This document shows, piece after piece, positions 57,082-57,684 of a DNA stretch of 57,684 nucleotides (position 1 is the stretch's first letter; every line of letters begins with the position of its first letter). The DNA comes from Flavobacteriaceae bacterium (GTDB lineage Bacteria; Bacteroidota; Bacteroidia; Flavobacteriales; Flavobacteriaceae): NCBI GenBank assembly GCA_947461795.1, contig CANHMG010000005.1, forward strand, positions 1 through 57,684. The letters run 5' to 3'. Under the pieces are notes generated by a model that was not told the origin of the DNA, made no database searches, and saw only the letters and a program-made list of their open reading frames with translations. The position numbers and the translations under genes are program-made.

Positions 57082-57684
57082 TTATTGTGTTAGGTATAAA
57101 TACCCTTCTTTATGTTTATTTTCACCTGCTTTTGTTGTATAATTTAGAATATAAAAGTACGTTCCAGTAGGTAATTGAGCTGATTTATCAACTGTAACTC
57201 TACCTTCAGAGATACCTTTAAATACTCGAGTTTCATTATCATATTGTTTGGTTTCATACACCAATACACCCCATCTATTGTAGATTTCAACAGTGTTGGT
57301 AGGGAAACAATCCAATTGATCTAATTGATCGATAACGAAAACCGGGTTTTTATCATCTCCATTTGGAGAAAAAGCATTGTGAACAAATGGTTGTGTACAT
57401 TCTGCTCCTACTACACAATCATCATCAACATTTATTTTAACCTCTACAGTTTCACAATTAATAACATATTTAAAGGTGTATGGAATATTATCATCCGTTG
57501 TAATAGGTATTAAATACGGGCTGAATATATTACCGATTAATCCTGGATCAGCTTCAGCATCTTCTGTTGACCATATTCCTCCTGGAGTTGTACCAGCAGG
57601 TAAAAGAGTATCTAAATTAATTTCTCTTATTGGTGAATTATCATTATTACATGGAGCCAAAGTTGGTTGAGCTACTTGCACTAA
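57082..57684 (-). CDS. C-terminal part of a T9SS type B adhesin, partial
   Basis: The frame is open from the right edge of the window to the stop at 57082, so about 200 C-terminal residues of a larger protein are visible; the start is outside. The first half looks like the end of a repeated immunoglobulin-like module ([20 protein letters not shown]). The CHU_C type B sorting domain follows: [36 protein letters not shown] and [20 protein letters not shown]. Being next to porP/sprF, it is probably the dedicated partner adhesin, as in SprB-SprF pairs. Confidence 0.88.
   Translation of the reverse strand, partial: LVQVAQPTLAPCNNDNSPIREINLDTLLPAGTTPGGIWSTEDAEADPGLIGNIFSPYLIPITTDDNIPYTFKYVINCETVEVKINVDDDCVVGAECTQPFVHNAFSPNGDDKNPVFVIDQLDQLDCFPTNTVEIYNRWGVLVYETKQYDNETRVFKGISEGRVTVDKSAQLPTGTYFYILNYTTKAGENKHKEGYLYLTQ

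Overview
The window reads as a chromosomal segment of a Flavobacterium-like member of the Bacteroidota. The DNA is mostly AT-rich and ribosome-binding sites are largely absent. Several promoters match the TAnnTTTG -7 box of this phylum. Many secreted proteins end in type IX secretion (T9SS) sorting domains, and there is a PorE-like/PorP gene pair. The genes are packed head to tail in short runs, with AT-rich stem-loop terminators between convergent neighbours.

Layout, left half. 1-515: the last codons of a DUF3427 helicase-type protein, then a decayed minus-strand fragment that aligns with the C-terminal half of ribBA. 582-6629: an HD phosphohydrolase and a YitT membrane protein (plus strand), then a minus-strand signalling unit of porin-like barrel, PstS-like binding protein, histidine kinase, receiver and receiver-cyclase; this patch looks more GC-rich than its surroundings. 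6880-13473: housekeeping genes (ribBA with a degenerate GTP cyclohydrolase domain, lptF/G-like permease, lolA, ftsK, dgkA, tpx). 13569-16903: an arsenic-resistance cluster (arsR with operator, DUF6428-like, methyltransferase, arsC, acr3), then katG on the opposite strand. Two 122-bp inverted-terminal-repeat elements lie inside the cluster and beyond katG. 19854-21779: an amino-acid permease.

Layout, middle. 21781-30227: a tightly spaced seven-gene minus-strand operon with a Spy/CpxP-like protein, two metallophosphatases of purple acid phosphatase architecture, a YHYH protein with an SHD1-like N-terminus, an unrecognised secreted protein, a double DUF1566 protein and a HupE/UreJ-type membrane protein. 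Five of the seven carry T9SS tails. This is my best candidate for an undescribed system: a secreted phosphoester or metal acquisition apparatus with one inner-membrane component. 30409-32960: a leucine-rich-repeat T9SS protein, a gene fragment, a membrane protein broken by a one-base frameshift, and a lipoprotein.

Layout, right half. 33248-44183: lpd, a DoxX-like protein, pabB-tilS-dsbD (plus), a PH-domain protein, a yifB/comM-type ATPase and relA/spoT. 44472-54109: a methyltransferase, a serine hydrolase, a SpoU RNA methylase, a large subtilase, a type B T9SS cargo protein and a polysaccharide flippase. 54160-57684: PorE-like OmpA protein, PorP/SprF protein and the C-terminus of a type B adhesin that runs off the window. 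No tRNA, rRNA, CRISPR array or complete insertion sequence was seen.
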